Notes: generated by a model not told the origin, from the letters alone. A stretch of 45,521 nt of DNA from an archaeon (GCA_018696395.1 JABHQR010000007.1:1-45521); one strand, 5' to 3'. Numbered from the stretch's first letter, positions 22,829 through 32,551 are shown. Made by a program: numbers and translations.

Positions 22829-23953
22829 TTAAATTTTATACAGGTATTTATCAATCTGTTTCTTAGCTTGTTCCCTCTTCTTTTGATGTTCTGCTAAAAA
22901 AGAATTAACTTTCTCAATTAGTATTAATTTCAGTTCACCACTTAACAATTTTCCTGATCGATAATCTTTTTCAATTTGAACTAATTTATTATCATCAAAC
23001 TCAAAATATTTTAACCATTGAAATGACACATCAATATCTGGATTACCACCTAATTTTCTATGTTCTTCAACAGTAGGTTGACCACCACTAAACGCATATT
23101 TGTTAATTTTTTTCTTAACTTGTTTAGGTGTATCTGTAGTTAGTATAGCGTGATCAGCAAAACTACTGCTCATTTTTCCTTCCAAACCCGTAATTGGTGG
23201 CATGAACTTTGAATGTAATACTGCTGGTTTTTTATGCCCTAATTTTTCTACAACATCTCTACTAATCCTAAAATGTGGATCCTGGTCAACGCCTAATGGA
23301 ATCAAACAAGGTCTTTTTTCGTTACGTAACACATTAGGTAAAAATACAGGCACTGTTTGCATAGAAGTATAGAAAATACTCCCAATATTACTAGAGTCCT
23401 TAAATCCAAAAGCAGCTTTAATTGTTGAAAATGTAATTTTCTTAGCAACTTTAATTGCTTCTGGATACATAATACCAGCATGTTTAGTGTCAACTAAAAA
23501 ATGAGTTTTCTTTGAATCAAATCCTAATGCAATAACATCTAACATATTTTCATAAGTCCAATCTTGAATTTCTTGATAACTTTTATTTTTGAACAAAAAC
23601 TTTTCATCATCAGTAAATTGAAACCACAATTCTACACCAAATTTATCTTGTAACCATTTAGTAAATCTCCATGTTCCCAAATGTCCTAAATGAATTGGCC
23701 CAGAAGGCCCACAACCAGTATATAAGAAAAATTTATTACCTTTTTCATATTCATCAAGGCACCAGTTTAAATCCCTATTAGCAAAGAATATTCCCCTCCT
23801 TAAGTAAGGATGAAGTTCACCAGCCAATCTTTTGATTCTACCTAAATCAGATTTGGTAAGTTTCTTGATTCCAAAATCTTTAACGATTCGATCATAATCT
23901 ATTTTCCCTTCAACTTCGTATGGGTTTACTTTAGGACTAACTTTCGATACCAT
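22829..23953 (-). CDS. trpS: Tryptophanyl-tRNA synthetase
   Basis: A 374-aa class I synthetase of archaeal/eukaryal type. CGPSGPIHLGHLGTW holds the HIGH-type motif (HLGH, residues 88-91) and GLEGKMSSSFADHAI the KMSSS loop (260-264). The N-terminal extension VNPYEVEGKIDYDRIVKDFG is the archaeal/eukaryal WHEP-less form. GVDQDPHFRISRDV is the family's ATP/Trp-site stretch. Length is normal. A TATA-like ACATATAAATAACC lies about 25 nt upstream of the ATG. Confidence 0.96.
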   Translation of the reverse strand: MVSKVSPKVNPYEVEGKIDYDRIVKDFGIKKLTKSDLGRIKRLAGELHPYLRRGIFFANRDLNWCLDEYEKGNKFFLYTGCGPSGPIHLGHLGTWRFTKWLQDKFGVELWFQFTDDEKFLFKNKSYQEIQDWTYENMLDVIALGFDSKKTHFLVDTKHAGIMYPEAIKVAKKITFSTIKAAFGFKDSSNIGSIFYTSMQTVPVFLPNVLRNEKRPCLIPLGVDQDPHFRISRDVVEKLGHKKPAVLHSKFMPPITGLEGKMSSSFADHAILTTDTPKQVKKKINKYAFSGGQPTVEEHRKLGGNPDIDVSFQWLKYFEFDDNKLVQIEKDYRSGKLLSGELKLILIEKVNSFLAEHQKKREQAKKQIDKYLYKI

Positions 23954-24071
23954 AAGTTAAGAATAAGTTGTGGTTATTTATATGTTTTGTTGATAAATAA
24001 TTAGAAAATATAATAAAAAAAGAAGATATAATTTATAATAATAAATTAAAAAAATACAATATTTAAAAAAA

Positions 24072-25682
24072 CTATTCTTTCCCCTTATCTAACCGGTCAG
24101 TAGAATAATCTTTTCTTTCAGTAACAACAGATATCTCAGACATTAACATAGCAGGAGCTCTTTGTTGTGTTGGTACAAAACCAGAATCAGAACCGCACAT
24201 ACCATAACTTGTCCGATTAGGTAATCCAGCAGCATAAATTTTTTGAAAGAATTCGTCAGGATTACCAACAATTTGAATATCTTTAACCATCTGCCTATTT
24301 CCTTCTAAATCAACTTTCCAAGCACGAATTGGTTTTAATTTAAAATACCCATTTACAACATCAACTTCACCGGCAGCACCTTCAATGTACAAACCAAAAT
24401 CCTTTTCATAATGATCAACCAGTCCTACAAGTAAAGTAAACATATCATCTTCTTCTTGTAAATTATCACAATCAATTAACAAATTACTAACCCTTGGTTC
24501 ACTAATTATGGCATTTTCTTCATTAATTGCCCATTGACTTCTTGCCCGGCCATTAGATTTTACTTCTTCACCGATTAATTTTGACAATTCTGCAGCACTA
24601 GACTTATCCAACAAATAATTCCTAAGGATACCACCTTCCACTAAAGTGATAGGTTCAGCTTTAACACCTTCTTCATCATAAAGGTAAGACCCTAGTCCTT
24701 GTTCTAATGAAGGACCATCAACAATATTAATGCCCTGTGGTAAAATTTGTTTGTTTAACCTAGATTCAGAAAATAAAGTTGAATCTCCATCAGTCACATA
24801 TTTTCCAGATAATAAATGTGCAGCTAAAGCTTCATGGAAAAAAGTTGCGACAGCAGCACCATCAAAAATTATGGGATATGATCCTGAATCAATTCTTTCA
24901 GCAAACCTTCTATCTTCATAACTTCCAACTAATTTTTCTAATTTTCTTTTTAGAATTTTTGGATCAAAACCATCTCTTCCAACAAAATGCATATTAGAAA
25001 TTAAATTAAAAGATTTATCAGATTTATCTTTTCCTTGTAAAATGTAAACTATTTGTAAAGAATCATGATTCTGAAATATTCTTGAACCTTCAGTATCTAA
25101 AAACAGACTTTCTTCACGTTCACAACAAATTGTTGTTGCAACTCTTTCAATACCTTCTAAATTTTTTAAATCAGACACATATTGTAAAACTTCTTTTTCA
25201 AAATCTTTAACTCTCAACCTTTTTCCAAATTTTTTCTGTCTAAATTTAACAGGATCACTATAACCGTTTAATCTAAGGTTTGATGGTTTCTTTGTTTTAA
25301 TACTTTCACCTAACCCAACTAAATAACGAAGCCCACCAGATTTTAATATTTCATCCATATGGTCATCAACTCTTTTTTCAAGAAGATGAAGATTATCAGG
25401 CAAACCATCAAATCCAATTACCGCAATACCACTACCTTTTTCATCTTTTCCGATATAACCTTCAAGTCTTAAACAAGAATTTTTTTCAACATCAGGAAGG
25501 TTATTTACTGCAATACCTTCAGAGTAAGACAAATCTTCAGACTCATTTATTTTTAATAAAGCTGAAAAATATCTTGGATTTATCACCAAATTATTTCCTT
25601 CAATAGATACTGGCACACCAATATCCATCCATTTTCCAAATACTTTTTCAATTGTTTCCGCAGTTTTATTAGTTATTATCAT
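24072..25682 (-). CDS. TldD/PmbA-family protein
   Basis: A 536-aa member of the TldD/PmbA family of metallopeptidases. Family features include GIERVATTICCEREESLFLDTEG, GAAVATFFHEALAAHLLSG, IVDGPSLEQGLGSYLYDEEG with GGILRNYLLDKSSA after it, and SNLLIDCDNL near the C-terminal sheet. The metal motif reads HEALAAH (283-289), one residue longer than the usual HExxxH of TldD, so the site may be altered or belong to a subfamily. In bacteria TldD/TldE cleave modified peptides such as microcin B17; the archaeal role is unknown. Only one subunit gene is present, suggesting a homodimer. Confidence 0.88.
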   Translation of the reverse strand: MIITNKTAETIEKVFGKWMDIGVPVSIEGNNLVINPRYFSALLKINESEDLSYSEGIAVNNLPDVEKNSCLRLEGYIGKDEKGSGIAVIGFDGLPDNLHLLEKRVDDHMDEILKSGGLRYLVGLGESIKTKKPSNLRLNGYSDPVKFRQKKFGKRLRVKDFEKEVLQYVSDLKNLEGIERVATTICCEREESLFLDTEGSRIFQNHDSLQIVYILQGKDKSDKSFNLISNMHFVGRDGFDPKILKRKLEKLVGSYEDRRFAERIDSGSYPIIFDGAAVATFFHEALAAHLLSGKYVTDGDSTLFSESRLNKQILPQGINIVDGPSLEQGLGSYLYDEEGVKAEPITLVEGGILRNYLLDKSSAAELSKLIGEEVKSNGRARSQWAINEENAIISEPRVSNLLIDCDNLQEEDDMFTLLVGLVDHYEKDFGLYIEGAAGEVDVVNGYFKLKPIRAWKVDLEGNRQMVKDIQIVGNPDEFFQKIYAAGLPNRTSYGMCGSDSGFVPTQQRAPAMLMSEISVVTERKDYSTDRLDKGKE

Positions 25683-25785
25683 AAATCAAGAAACGTTAAG
25701 ACTAAGTTAATAAATATTGTTTACCACCCAACCTTGTGTTAGAAAATGAATGTTACAAGATATAAAAAGACAATTAAACTCCAGA

Positions 25786-26883
25786 TTATAAATCAATAAC
25801 TATTTTCTTATTTTTTAAATCAACAGATTTAATCTTTTTCTCTTTTTTCAGTTCTTCACCCAATTCCACCCAAGTTTTAGTTTTCTTAAGTGATTGAACT
25901 ATTTCCAACAATTTTTGTAAAGAAGAATATTTCCCATAAACTAACTCCCCTTTAATAGTATTTAATTCAATCTTATTTTTTAAATCTAAAATGGCTTTTT
26001 CTTGTTGGTCAACCACTGCTTTAGATGAAATAATTTTTTTCTCATAAGGTGAAGTTTTTTGTAAAGGATTAAGTGTATTCAACCCATCACTATAATTTTC
26101 AAATTTTTCTAAAATAGATTCACCAATCAATTCAAAAGGAGTTACATGTTTTTCATAAACAAAACCATTTGGAGTAAGAACTTTTTCCTTAAACACGCCA
26201 ATACCTTCAACAATTTTTTTAATATCTGAATCTTTCAAATCAGTTGGCAACATTTTTGGGTCAAGTTTAACTTCTTTACACAACTCTTCAGCATATAACC
26301 CACCAAAACTAACTTCTGTAGCTAAACAAGTAGCTAAATTTTTCATGTCACTGGATTGAATTAATTTTTTTAACTCTTTAAAATCAGTATTTTTCCAATC
26401 AAACCGAGGGGTTGGAAAAGTGTAAATTTCTCTTGTTTTGATAGACCTAACATCCCATTCATGATATGACATCGAAGTTATTACATTCCATTTATCATCT
26501 GTTAAAATTAATGTCCCTTTATTAATAAATTCAATTACAATATTATACTTTACAAATTTATCACCAATTTTATTTTCAAAATTAATGATAAAAATCCTTT
26601 CAGAATCTTTTTGATACACTTTTCTAACAATTGAACCAGAAAGATATTTTCTTAACTGCATACAAAACCCACTTGGTCTTAAAGTACTTTCCCTAGTTTG
26701 AGTTATGTTAAGAAATTTACCTGGAAAAATTCTCAATAAAGTTTTTCCCTTACCCCTCGCATGAAATTGAAATATAACCTCCTCATTTTCAGGATGGTAA
26801 ATTTGAGTAACTTTAGCATTATCTAGGATTTGCAGTTCATTATCTAACGCATACAATTCCAATGAGGTAATATTTTTTTTCAT
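25786..26883 (-). CDS. NFACT-N protein, RqcH/Tae2-like without the NFACT-R domain
   Basis: A 365-aa protein homologous to the N-terminal half of RqcH/Tae2/NEMF, which act on stalled large ribosomal subunits and add C-terminal tails. The NFACT-N core is clear (LRPSGFCMQLRKYLSGSIVR, then RIFIINFE), followed by helix-hairpin and coiled-coil segments. The DR motif needed for tRNA binding appears as ER (residues 95-96). The protein ends at KSVDLKNKKIVIDL, just where the NFACT-R (DUF814) region would begin. The end is a clean stop, with no continuation in other frames downstream before the TldD-like gene. A separate NFACT-R gene elsewhere is likely, by inference. Confidence 0.88.
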   Translation of the reverse strand: MKKNITSLELYALDNELQILDNAKVTQIYHPENEEVIFQFHARGKGKTLLRIFPGKFLNITQTRESTLRPSGFCMQLRKYLSGSIVRKVYQKDSERIFIINFENKIGDKFVKYNIVIEFINKGTLILTDDKWNVITSMSYHEWDVRSIKTREIYTFPTPRFDWKNTDFKELKKLIQSSDMKNLATCLATEVSFGGLYAEELCKEVKLDPKMLPTDLKDSDIKKIVEGIGVFKEKVLTPNGFVYEKHVTPFELIGESILEKFENYSDGLNTLNPLQKTSPYEKKIISSKAVVDQQEKAILDLKNKIELNTIKGELVYGKYSSLQKLLEIVQSLKKTKTWVELGEELKKEKKIKSVDLKNKKIVIDL

Positions 26884-26931
26884 AATAAAAATTGATTATT
26901 TCTTTGCTTTAAAACTCTTTCTCTAAAATTT

Positions 26932-26941
26932 AATAGAAAAA
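26932..26941 (-). terminator. T-run after the tRNA pair
   Basis: On the minus strand the tRNA-Cys 3' end is followed directly by a TTATTTTTCT tract, a typical archaeal intrinsic terminator. Confidence 0.5.
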
Positions 26942-26943
26942 TA

Positions 26944-27015
26944 AGCGCCCAGCGGGACTCGAACCCACGATCATCGCTCTGCAGGCGAGTGCCTTAGCCG
27001 CTTGGCCATGGGCGC
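26944..27015 (-). tRNA. tRNA-Cys (GCA)
   Basis: A 72-nt tRNA. The acceptor stem is GCGCCCA / TGGGCGC with discriminator T, as is characteristic of tRNA-Cys. The D-arm is GCC...GGC, the anticodon loop CTGCAGA gives GCA, and the T-arm is GTGGG-TTCGAGT-CCCGC. The CCA end is not encoded. It lies 12 nt downstream of tRNA-Arg and is probably cotranscribed with it. Confidence 0.96.
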
Positions 27016-27027
27016 TTAAATATGATA

Positions 27028-27129
27028 TGGGCCTGGAGGGATTCGAACCCACGATCTACAGCTCTCCTCGTTACAAACTTGGTTTGCATATAGAAGGCTG
27101 TCGCCCTGTCCAGGCTAGGCTACAGGCCC
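27028..27129 (-). tRNA. tRNA-Arg (TCT) with a 27-nt intron
   Basis: The acceptor stem is GGGCCTG / CAGGCCC with discriminator A; the T-arm is GTGGG-TTCGAAT-CCCTC; the anticodon stem is ACAGC / GCTGT. Between them are 34 nt instead of 7. Removing 27 nt (27064-27090) after position 37 restores the loop CTTCTAA with anticodon TCT. The intron is at the canonical 37/38 position and contains a hairpin (GCAAAC / GTTTGT). Exons and intron can pair around the junctions (CTTC with GAGG) as needed for the bulge-helix-bulge splicing endonuclease site. Confidence 0.93.
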
Positions 27130-27155
27130 AATGAAGAAGCTAAACAAAGCACTGA

Positions 27156-27168
27156 CTTTTAAATATTT
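27156..27168 (-). promoter_or_regulatory. TATA box of the tRNA-Arg/tRNA-Cys unit
   Basis: Minus-strand AAATATTTAAAAG, about 33 nt before the tRNA-Arg 5' end. Confidence 0.6.
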
Positions 27169-27281
27169 CTACTAGTTTTGGGTTCACCACTCAAAAGGAG
27201 CAAAATAAACAAAAAGTTTATAAAGTAGAAAGTTTCTGAATACATTATCAAAATAATATAACTTAAGAGGCAAATCACAAA

Positions 27282-27647
27282 ATGAGAAACGTAGAAATTT
27301 TAGAAAAAAATGTAATTAGTTCATTCCAAAATGCAAGATCAGACATTCACAACTTGTATGAACATACTAATTTCATATTAAAACAGTTAACTTCGTTAAA
27401 AAATGAAAATAAAAGATTAACTAAGGAAATTACTGAGCTAAACTCACAAATTTATGAAATTAGATCTAAAAAAAGTAATGGGAATGGATCTAAATGTATT
27501 AAAAATTACATTGCAGCCAAAGGAGCAAAAAAGTTTCATGAAATTAACTGTCCTTTCGCTAAGAATATCAAACCTAAAAACAAAATTAAATTAAGTTCAA
27601 AAGTTAAAGCACTTAACCAAGGATACAAAGCTTGTAAGTGTGTATAG
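27282..27647 (+). CDS. Coiled-coil protein with Ada-like zinc-binding end
   Basis: A 121-aa protein. The first 65 residues form a coiled coil (LTSLKNENKRLTKEITELNS). The C-terminal part, from YIAAKGAKKFHEINCPFAKN to LNQGYKACKCV, matches the small Cys/His zinc module of the Ada metal-binding type (H, C, then CxC at the end). Such modules are found at the end of nucleases and membrane proteins and may bind DNA or metal. TATA (AGTTTATAAAG, 27213-27223) and a GAGG Shine-Dalgarno precede the ATG. It is coupled to the next gene, whose Shine-Dalgarno overlaps its stop. Confidence 0.75.
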   Translation: MRNVEILEKNVISSFQNARSDIHNLYEHTNFILKQLTSLKNENKRLTKEITELNSQIYEIRSKKSNGNGSKCIKNYIAAKGAKKFHEINCPFAKNIKPKNKIKLSSKVKALNQGYKACKCV

Positions 27648-27660
27648 AAGAGGAAAAAGA

Positions 27661-28062
27661 ATGATTAGTCTAGATAAATTAGTGGGAGTAGATTATGATA
27701 ACTTTTTTGGTGATGGAGATATGTACAGATTTGAAGTAGAAAGTGATTTACCAAAAGCTGTAACTTCACCAGAATATGAAAAAATAACTGAAATTATTTG
27801 TTCTGAATTTGGAAAATCTAAAAACGATTATCAATGTTTAATGTATAAAAGAGATCTTGATGGAGATCCAATTAACTTTAGTATGGAAAAAACAAGTGGT
27901 TGGATTAAGGTAATTAATGGAATTAAAACACAAGCCCCAATTAATGGGGATTATAAATCACTAAAAAATTCAGGAATTACTACCCATAGACCTGATGTTG
28001 CTCAAAGAATAATTGAACTTTTTGAACAAGATGGATACAAAGTAAAAAAAAGATATGAATAA
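27661..28062 (+). CDS. Hypothetical protein
   Basis: A 133-aa soluble protein of unknown family. The ATG at 27661 has AGAGGA about 7 nt upstream; an in-frame GTG at 27640 would overlap the previous gene. Acidic N-terminal half (DYDNFFGDGDMYRFEVES), later THRPDVAQRIIELFEQDGY near the end. It is expressed with the zinc-module gene upstream. It ends 26 nt from the convergent top6A. Confidence 0.65.
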   Translation: MISLDKLVGVDYDNFFGDGDMYRFEVESDLPKAVTSPEYEKITEIICSEFGKSKNDYQCLMYKRDLDGDPINFSMEKTSGWIKVINGIKTQAPINGDYKSLKNSGITTHRPDVAQRIIELFEQDGYKVKKRYE

Positions 28063-28088
28063 GAAATATTTTTTAATTATTTAAAATC

Positions 28089-29195
28089 CTAAGGTAACCA
28101 ACTTTTAGGATTCTTTAATTTGTTTGGCAGATAATCAGAAATTACAAAATTAAGTCCATGCTTAGCTAACGCTTGCTGTTCTGCCCTAACTTTCATTTTC
28201 ATCATATCTTTCAAAGCTTTCTCCCACTGTTTATGATGTTTAACAAAAGGATCGTTCTTAATACCATCTTTAATTCTTTTCATGTCAACATCTTTCAAAG
28301 GATGTGAAGGTAATTTATATTCAGTAATATCTTTAGCAGTAATCCCTATAAATTGTGCTTGAGGCACACAAAAATATTCGTTAATATGCGCAGCATTTCC
28401 AGAACCAACTTTTAATGTTCGGTAAATGTTCAGCCACCCATATGGATCACCATCAGTAAAAACATAAACTGGGATTTTTTTATCATCTGCCAATCTCCTA
28501 ATAAATCTTCTACAGGCACGAGTTGGAACTCCCCCCATAGAGATTAAAATACAATTAGATTTTTTCCAATAATTATGTTTAACTAACCTCTGAAACATAC
28601 CCGCAGTTTCAATTGCTAAAATAAATTTAGCGTTAGTTTCAAATTTCAATTCTTCAACAGAACTAGGCACAGAATATGCTCCAGAACCAAACTTAGTACA
28701 ATCAATTTTCACATCTTTACCAGTATCAGCATCTTTATCAATAACTATCAAAGAACCAGCAACATCACCACCTTTTTCTTCAGGCAAAAATCCAATCTGT
28801 TCCCTATTAACTGCAATCATTGCTTCAATATCGTCCATTACAGAATCGGATTCAGGTTGTTCTTTGAACCTAGCATCCCCCCAATTTTTACTCACATAAT
28901 ATGCTTCCCTTTTAGTTGCAATGTCTTTAGTTTCAATTAACTGTTTAGATAATCCCATCATCCTTAAAGTCTGAGCAAAAGTTTTAATGGTGGAAGCAGT
29001 TAAAGTTCTTGATTTAACTTTATCTTGTAATTTAAAATAGCCTTCTTTATCATCATAACTTACATTACTTAATGACCTAATTGGCATTTCTAATTCAGGC
29101 TGTTTAATTAGTCTGATTTTATCATACATTTCAGTAGCAATACTTTTAATTTTTTGTACAACTTTATTATCTGAATTATTTTTTTGTTTTGACAT
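28089..29195 (-). CDS. top6A: DNA topoisomerase VI subunit A
   Basis: A 368-aa Spo11-like catalytic subunit that makes the double-strand break in type IIB topoisomerase. The 5Y-CAP domain carries the tyrosine motif REAYYVSKNWGDARF (Tyr 99/100). The Toprim domain has the acidic residues FILAIETAGMF and VFTDGDPYGW. Length is typical. It follows top6B by 55 nt, in the conserved order. Confidence 0.97.
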   Translation of the reverse strand: MSKQKNNSDNKVVQKIKSIATEMYDKIRLIKQPELEMPIRSLSNVSYDDKEGYFKLQDKVKSRTLTASTIKTFAQTLRMMGLSKQLIETKDIATKREAYYVSKNWGDARFKEQPESDSVMDDIEAMIAVNREQIGFLPEEKGGDVAGSLIVIDKDADTGKDVKIDCTKFGSGAYSVPSSVEELKFETNAKFILAIETAGMFQRLVKHNYWKKSNCILISMGGVPTRACRRFIRRLADDKKIPVYVFTDGDPYGWLNIYRTLKVGSGNAAHINEYFCVPQAQFIGITAKDITEYKLPSHPLKDVDMKRIKDGIKNDPFVKHHKQWEKALKDMMKMKVRAEQQALAKHGLNFVISDYLPNKLKNPKSWLP

Positions 29196-29250
29196 TTTTT
29201 ATTTGATTGTTACGTTTTATTTTTTTTATATTAAATTTATTGATTTAAAA

Positions 29251-31017
29251 TTAAAATAAAGTAGTTTGACCACCTACCCCATTATTTGAATTTGCTTCTT
29301 TTTCGTTAATTTTGGAATTTTCTTGCTTTTTATCATCCACTTTTTCTTCCTTATTTACTTTGACATTAATTTTATCTTCGTCTGCATCTTTAGGATTATC
29401 TTCTCTTCCAATCTTTGCAAGTTCAGGATCATAATCAGGATTATCTATTTTTATTTCTTCTAATTCGCCTCGAGAATGTTCTAATATTTCACATAAATTA
29501 TCTTCAATTTCTTTAACTTGAATCTTATCTAAATCAATTAATTCAGAGATTGCTTCTGCGACATGAGGGATATACTTTTCAATATAACTCCTTTTTTTAG
29601 ACTCATCCTTAATTCTTTTCTTCTTCCTTACAAACATGGCAAGTTTCCTACCACATTCTTGTAATGCTAATTTTATCTCTTTAACAATTTCAGGATAATG
29701 TGCTAACGCTTCTTTAGATTCTGAAGTAAAAGGCACCCAAACAGAAGACATATGAATTACAATTGAACAAGGTCCAACAGGTAAAGAGTTTCTACTTTGA
29801 TTTAATCCATAAGACTTCCAAGAGGTATTTTGTACAGCATTTGTAGTTGCACAAGCACCTTGTTGATAAAGTAAAGGAACTCGGTTTGCAAACCTCATTA
29901 ACCTTACAGATTTATCCCCTGGCTGTTCACCACCATATGCCATTGCAACTTCAATAACAAAAGGATTTCCCCTATAAACTGTTGGAGGCCTGGTTGTAGA
30001 ACAATAAAATTCTGCATTAATTTCTTTCCTTAACCCTTTCTCTAATAATTCTGCAGAGATTGGGCTTATACAATCTGTTGGCGGAGCAATGATTTTAGTT
30101 TTTTGAATTCCAACATGTAATTGTTCAGCCATTTCTCGACTAATTTTTTTAGGTTTAGTTTTTGGTAATAAAGCTGAATTTTGACAAATCTCTTTTGCAG
30201 TACCTGCACCTACTCTAACAAATTCGGTTGTTAAAAATTGTTGTAAAGTTTTTGCCGCAGTAGTTTCCAACATCTTAATTAATCTACCAAGTTCAACACC
30301 ATAAGGGTGTGGTTGAATTTCTTTAGCTTCAGGTGGCAAATCATTAGTTGCTCTTGGAAAAATTAATTGTTCAGCATTAGGATTAGTATAAATAAAAGTT
30401 GCATGAGGATTAACAATTGCAGTTTCTTTGATATACTCATCTACTGATTGCTTATTTTTAATATAACTCCCATCTAAATCTATTTCAATCTTAGTACCAT
30501 GGTCTTTTTCTTCCCATTCAACTTCTTTATCACCAAGAACATCTGGTTTATTATTTTGAGTATTAATTTTAAGTTTAATTTGATGCGCAACATTACCTTT
30601 ACCAGTTTTAGAGATAATTGTAGCTGGTTTTCCAGTAGTTAACTGCCCATAAAGAACTGCGGCAGAAATACCTATACCTTGTTGACCCCTTGATTGTGCA
30701 AGTTTATGAAATTTAGAACCATACAATAATTTAGCAAAAATTTTAGGTAACTGTGACCTAATGATCCCAGGCCCATTATCTTCCATAATAACCCTAAACT
30801 TAGTATCAGATAATTGAATTAGTTCAACACAAATTTCAGGCAAAATTCTCGCTTCTTCACATGCATCAAGTGCATTATCAACACCTTCTTTAACTGCAGT
30901 AAGGAGAGCTTTCCTAGGATTATCAAAACCCAACAAGTGTCTATTTTTCTCAAAGAACTCAGCAATAGAAATGTCTCTTTGTTTTTTTGCTAATTCTTCT
31001 GCACTTTTCCGAACCAT
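29251..31017 (-). CDS. top6B: DNA topoisomerase VI subunit B
   Basis: A 588-aa GHKL ATPase subunit of topoisomerase VI. Bergerat-fold motifs are [23 protein letters not shown] and [17 protein letters not shown] transducer domain follows. The last ~70 residues (from about 520) are acidic and disordered (many D, E, K, N), as often found in AT-rich genomes. The order RIO1, KH protein, top6B, top6A is a familiar archaeal one. A TATA-like TTTTTATAAAAG lies about 26 nt before the ATG. Confidence 0.97.
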   Translation of the reverse strand: MVRKSAEELAKKQRDISIAEFFEKNRHLLGFDNPRKALLTAVKEGVDNALDACEEARILPEICVELIQLSDTKFRVIMEDNGPGIIRSQLPKIFAKLLYGSKFHKLAQSRGQQGIGISAAVLYGQLTTGKPATIISKTGKGNVAHQIKLKINTQNNKPDVLGDKEVEWEEKDHGTKIEIDLDGSYIKNKQSVDEYIKETAIVNPHATFIYTNPNAEQLIFPRATNDLPPEAKEIQPHPYGVELGRLIKMLETTAAKTLQQFLTTEFVRVGAGTAKEICQNSALLPKTKPKKISREMAEQLHVGIQKTKIIAPPTDCISPISAELLEKGLRKEINAEFYCSTTRPPTVYRGNPFVIEVAMAYGGEQPGDKSVRLMRFANRVPLLYQQGACATTNAVQNTSWKSYGLNQSRNSLPVGPCSIVIHMSSVWVPFTSESKEALAHYPEIVKEIKLALQECGRKLAMFVRKKKRIKDESKKRSYIEKYIPHVAEAISELIDLDKIQVKEIEDNLCEILEHSRGELEEIKIDNPDYDPELAKIGREDNPKDADEDKINVKVNKEEKVDDKKQENSKINEKEANSNNGVGGQTTLF

Positions 31018-31073
31018 TAAATTAAATGAAAAATAATGCTTTTATAAAAATTGTGGTTGGAAAAAAGATAATA

Positions 31074-31691
31074 TTACATTCCAAACCGAGCTTCTTTTAA
31101 TTTATCTTCTAAGAATTTAAACACAGTTTTATGCATGGAACCTTGTAATAACATTGCAACTGCTTGTCTTGCTAATGATACATCTGAAGTTTCACCAATA
31201 ATACCTATAGTTTTACCATAAACAGTAATATTACAATTTGTCATTGATTCAATCTTATCCCTACTTTTACCACCCCTACCAATAACCCTACCTTTTAATC
31301 TTTCCATAGTTTTTTGACTTTTTCCAGCAATATCTTTCAAACTCATAATTTCTAAAACATAATCTTGTTTAAGTAATTCTAATGCATATTCAGGATTAAA
31401 TCCCCTACCAATCGCTCTAACTATTTCTCTTGTAACAAATAAATTCAAAGCATCAGAACCGGTAATTTGTACATCACCTTCAGCACTAATATCTAAATTA
31501 GAACCAGTTTCTTTTTCAATTTCATTTTTAACATTACCAGCAGTACCAATTAAGACAGCAACTCTTTCTTCTGGAATCTTAATCTGATAAGCAAATTGTT
31601 CATCAGTTTGATAATCATCTTGTTCAACTTGATCTTCATTCTGTTCTTCAACTAACTCTTCGTTGGTTTCAATATCTTCCATAATATTCAT
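31074..31691 (-). CDS. Dim2/Pno1-like protein with two KH domains
   Basis: A 205-aa RNA-binding protein of the archaeal Dim2/Krr1 type. An acidic N-terminal stretch is followed by KH1 (VAVLIGTAGNVKNEIEKET, with the GxxG GTAG) and KH2 (GRVIGRGGKSRDKIESMT, GRGG intact). In eukaryotes and archaea this family works with Nob1 and RIO kinases at the 3' end of 16S/18S rRNA. It sits directly downstream of RIO1 (18 nt), which supports a role in small-subunit maturation. Confidence 0.92.
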   Translation of the reverse strand: MNIMEDIETNEELVEEQNEDQVEQDDYQTDEQFAYQIKIPEERVAVLIGTAGNVKNEIEKETGSNLDISAEGDVQITGSDALNLFVTREIVRAIGRGFNPEYALELLKQDYVLEIMSLKDIAGKSQKTMERLKGRVIGRGGKSRDKIESMTNCNITVYGKTIGIIGETSDVSLARQAVAMLLQGSMHKTVFKFLEDKLKEARFGM

Positions 31692-31708
31692 TTTTAAGAA
31701 GCACTTTT

Positions 31709-32425
31709 TTAAACTTTTTGTTGAGAAAGAATTTTTTGCATGATTTTTTCTTGGTCTAACTTAATACCTAACTTCTTGAAAAATTTACAAATATTGTACA
31801 AATCTCTCTCTAAAAGTAAGTTTGCATTGGATGATTTTATTAATGTTGATTGAGAGAAATCAATCAAATAAGGTTTTTCGTTATGATTTAACACATTAAA
31901 TGCAGATAAATCACCATGAACTAACCCAGTTTTATACAACTTCTCAATTTCTTTCAACAATAGTTCAAAGAATTTTTCTGGATTTTGAGGAATTTGATCT
32001 TTTAATTGTGGTGCAGGACTTCCATCACCAATCATTTCTTCAACAAGAATATTAAATTTACAAGCATAAGCTTTAGGAACACTAACACCACCACCATCAG
32101 ATTTTAACAAATTCTTATATTCCCTCTGAGTCCAACCAAAAATAATCTCTCTCCTTCTTCTTTTCAAATTTTCAAACCTAGAATCTTGCCTAATATACTC
32201 ATACATTTTCTTAAAATCACAATTTTGTACACGATAAATTTTTACAATAATTTTATCATCTCCTTTCCTAGCCAAAAAGACATTACTTTCTTTACCCACA
32301 AATACAGGACCTAAAAGTTCATCAAATACTCCTCGACTTTCTAATCCAAAAAGGTTACGTTTAGTAAACTCATCAAACACTCCTTTCTCAGTCCTAAATC
32401 TTTCTTGGTATGTAAGCGTAACCAT
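31709..32425 (-). CDS. rio1: RIO1-type serine kinase/ATPase
   Basis: A 238-aa atypical kinase involved in late small-subunit maturation. The nucleotide-binding loop segment is GPVFVGKESNVFLARKGDDKIIVKIYR; the catalytic loop is GLVHGDLSAFNVL and the metal-binding loop PYLIDFSQS, all with the expected D and N residues. Length is normal for archaeal RIO1. The TATA-like AAACATAAATACC is about 28 nt before the ATG. It heads the set RIO1, KH protein, top6B, top6A. Confidence 0.95.
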   Translation of the reverse strand: MVTLTYQERFRTEKGVFDEFTKRNLFGLESRGVFDELLGPVFVGKESNVFLARKGDDKIIVKIYRVQNCDFKKMYEYIRQDSRFENLKRRRREIIFGWTQREYKNLLKSDGGGVSVPKAYACKFNILVEEMIGDGSPAPQLKDQIPQNPEKFFELLLKEIEKLYKTGLVHGDLSAFNVLNHNEKPYLIDFSQSTLIKSSNANLLLERDLYNICKFFKKLGIKLDQEKIMQKILSQQKV

Positions 32426-32551
32426 ATTGAGTTAGAAAGTAGGTTGGTATTTATGTTTATTGGTTAAAAGAACTAAGACATTAAGATATAATTTATAAGA
32501 GAGACGTTAATAAACGATAATTTTTTAAACTCAATTGACCCAATATAACAT

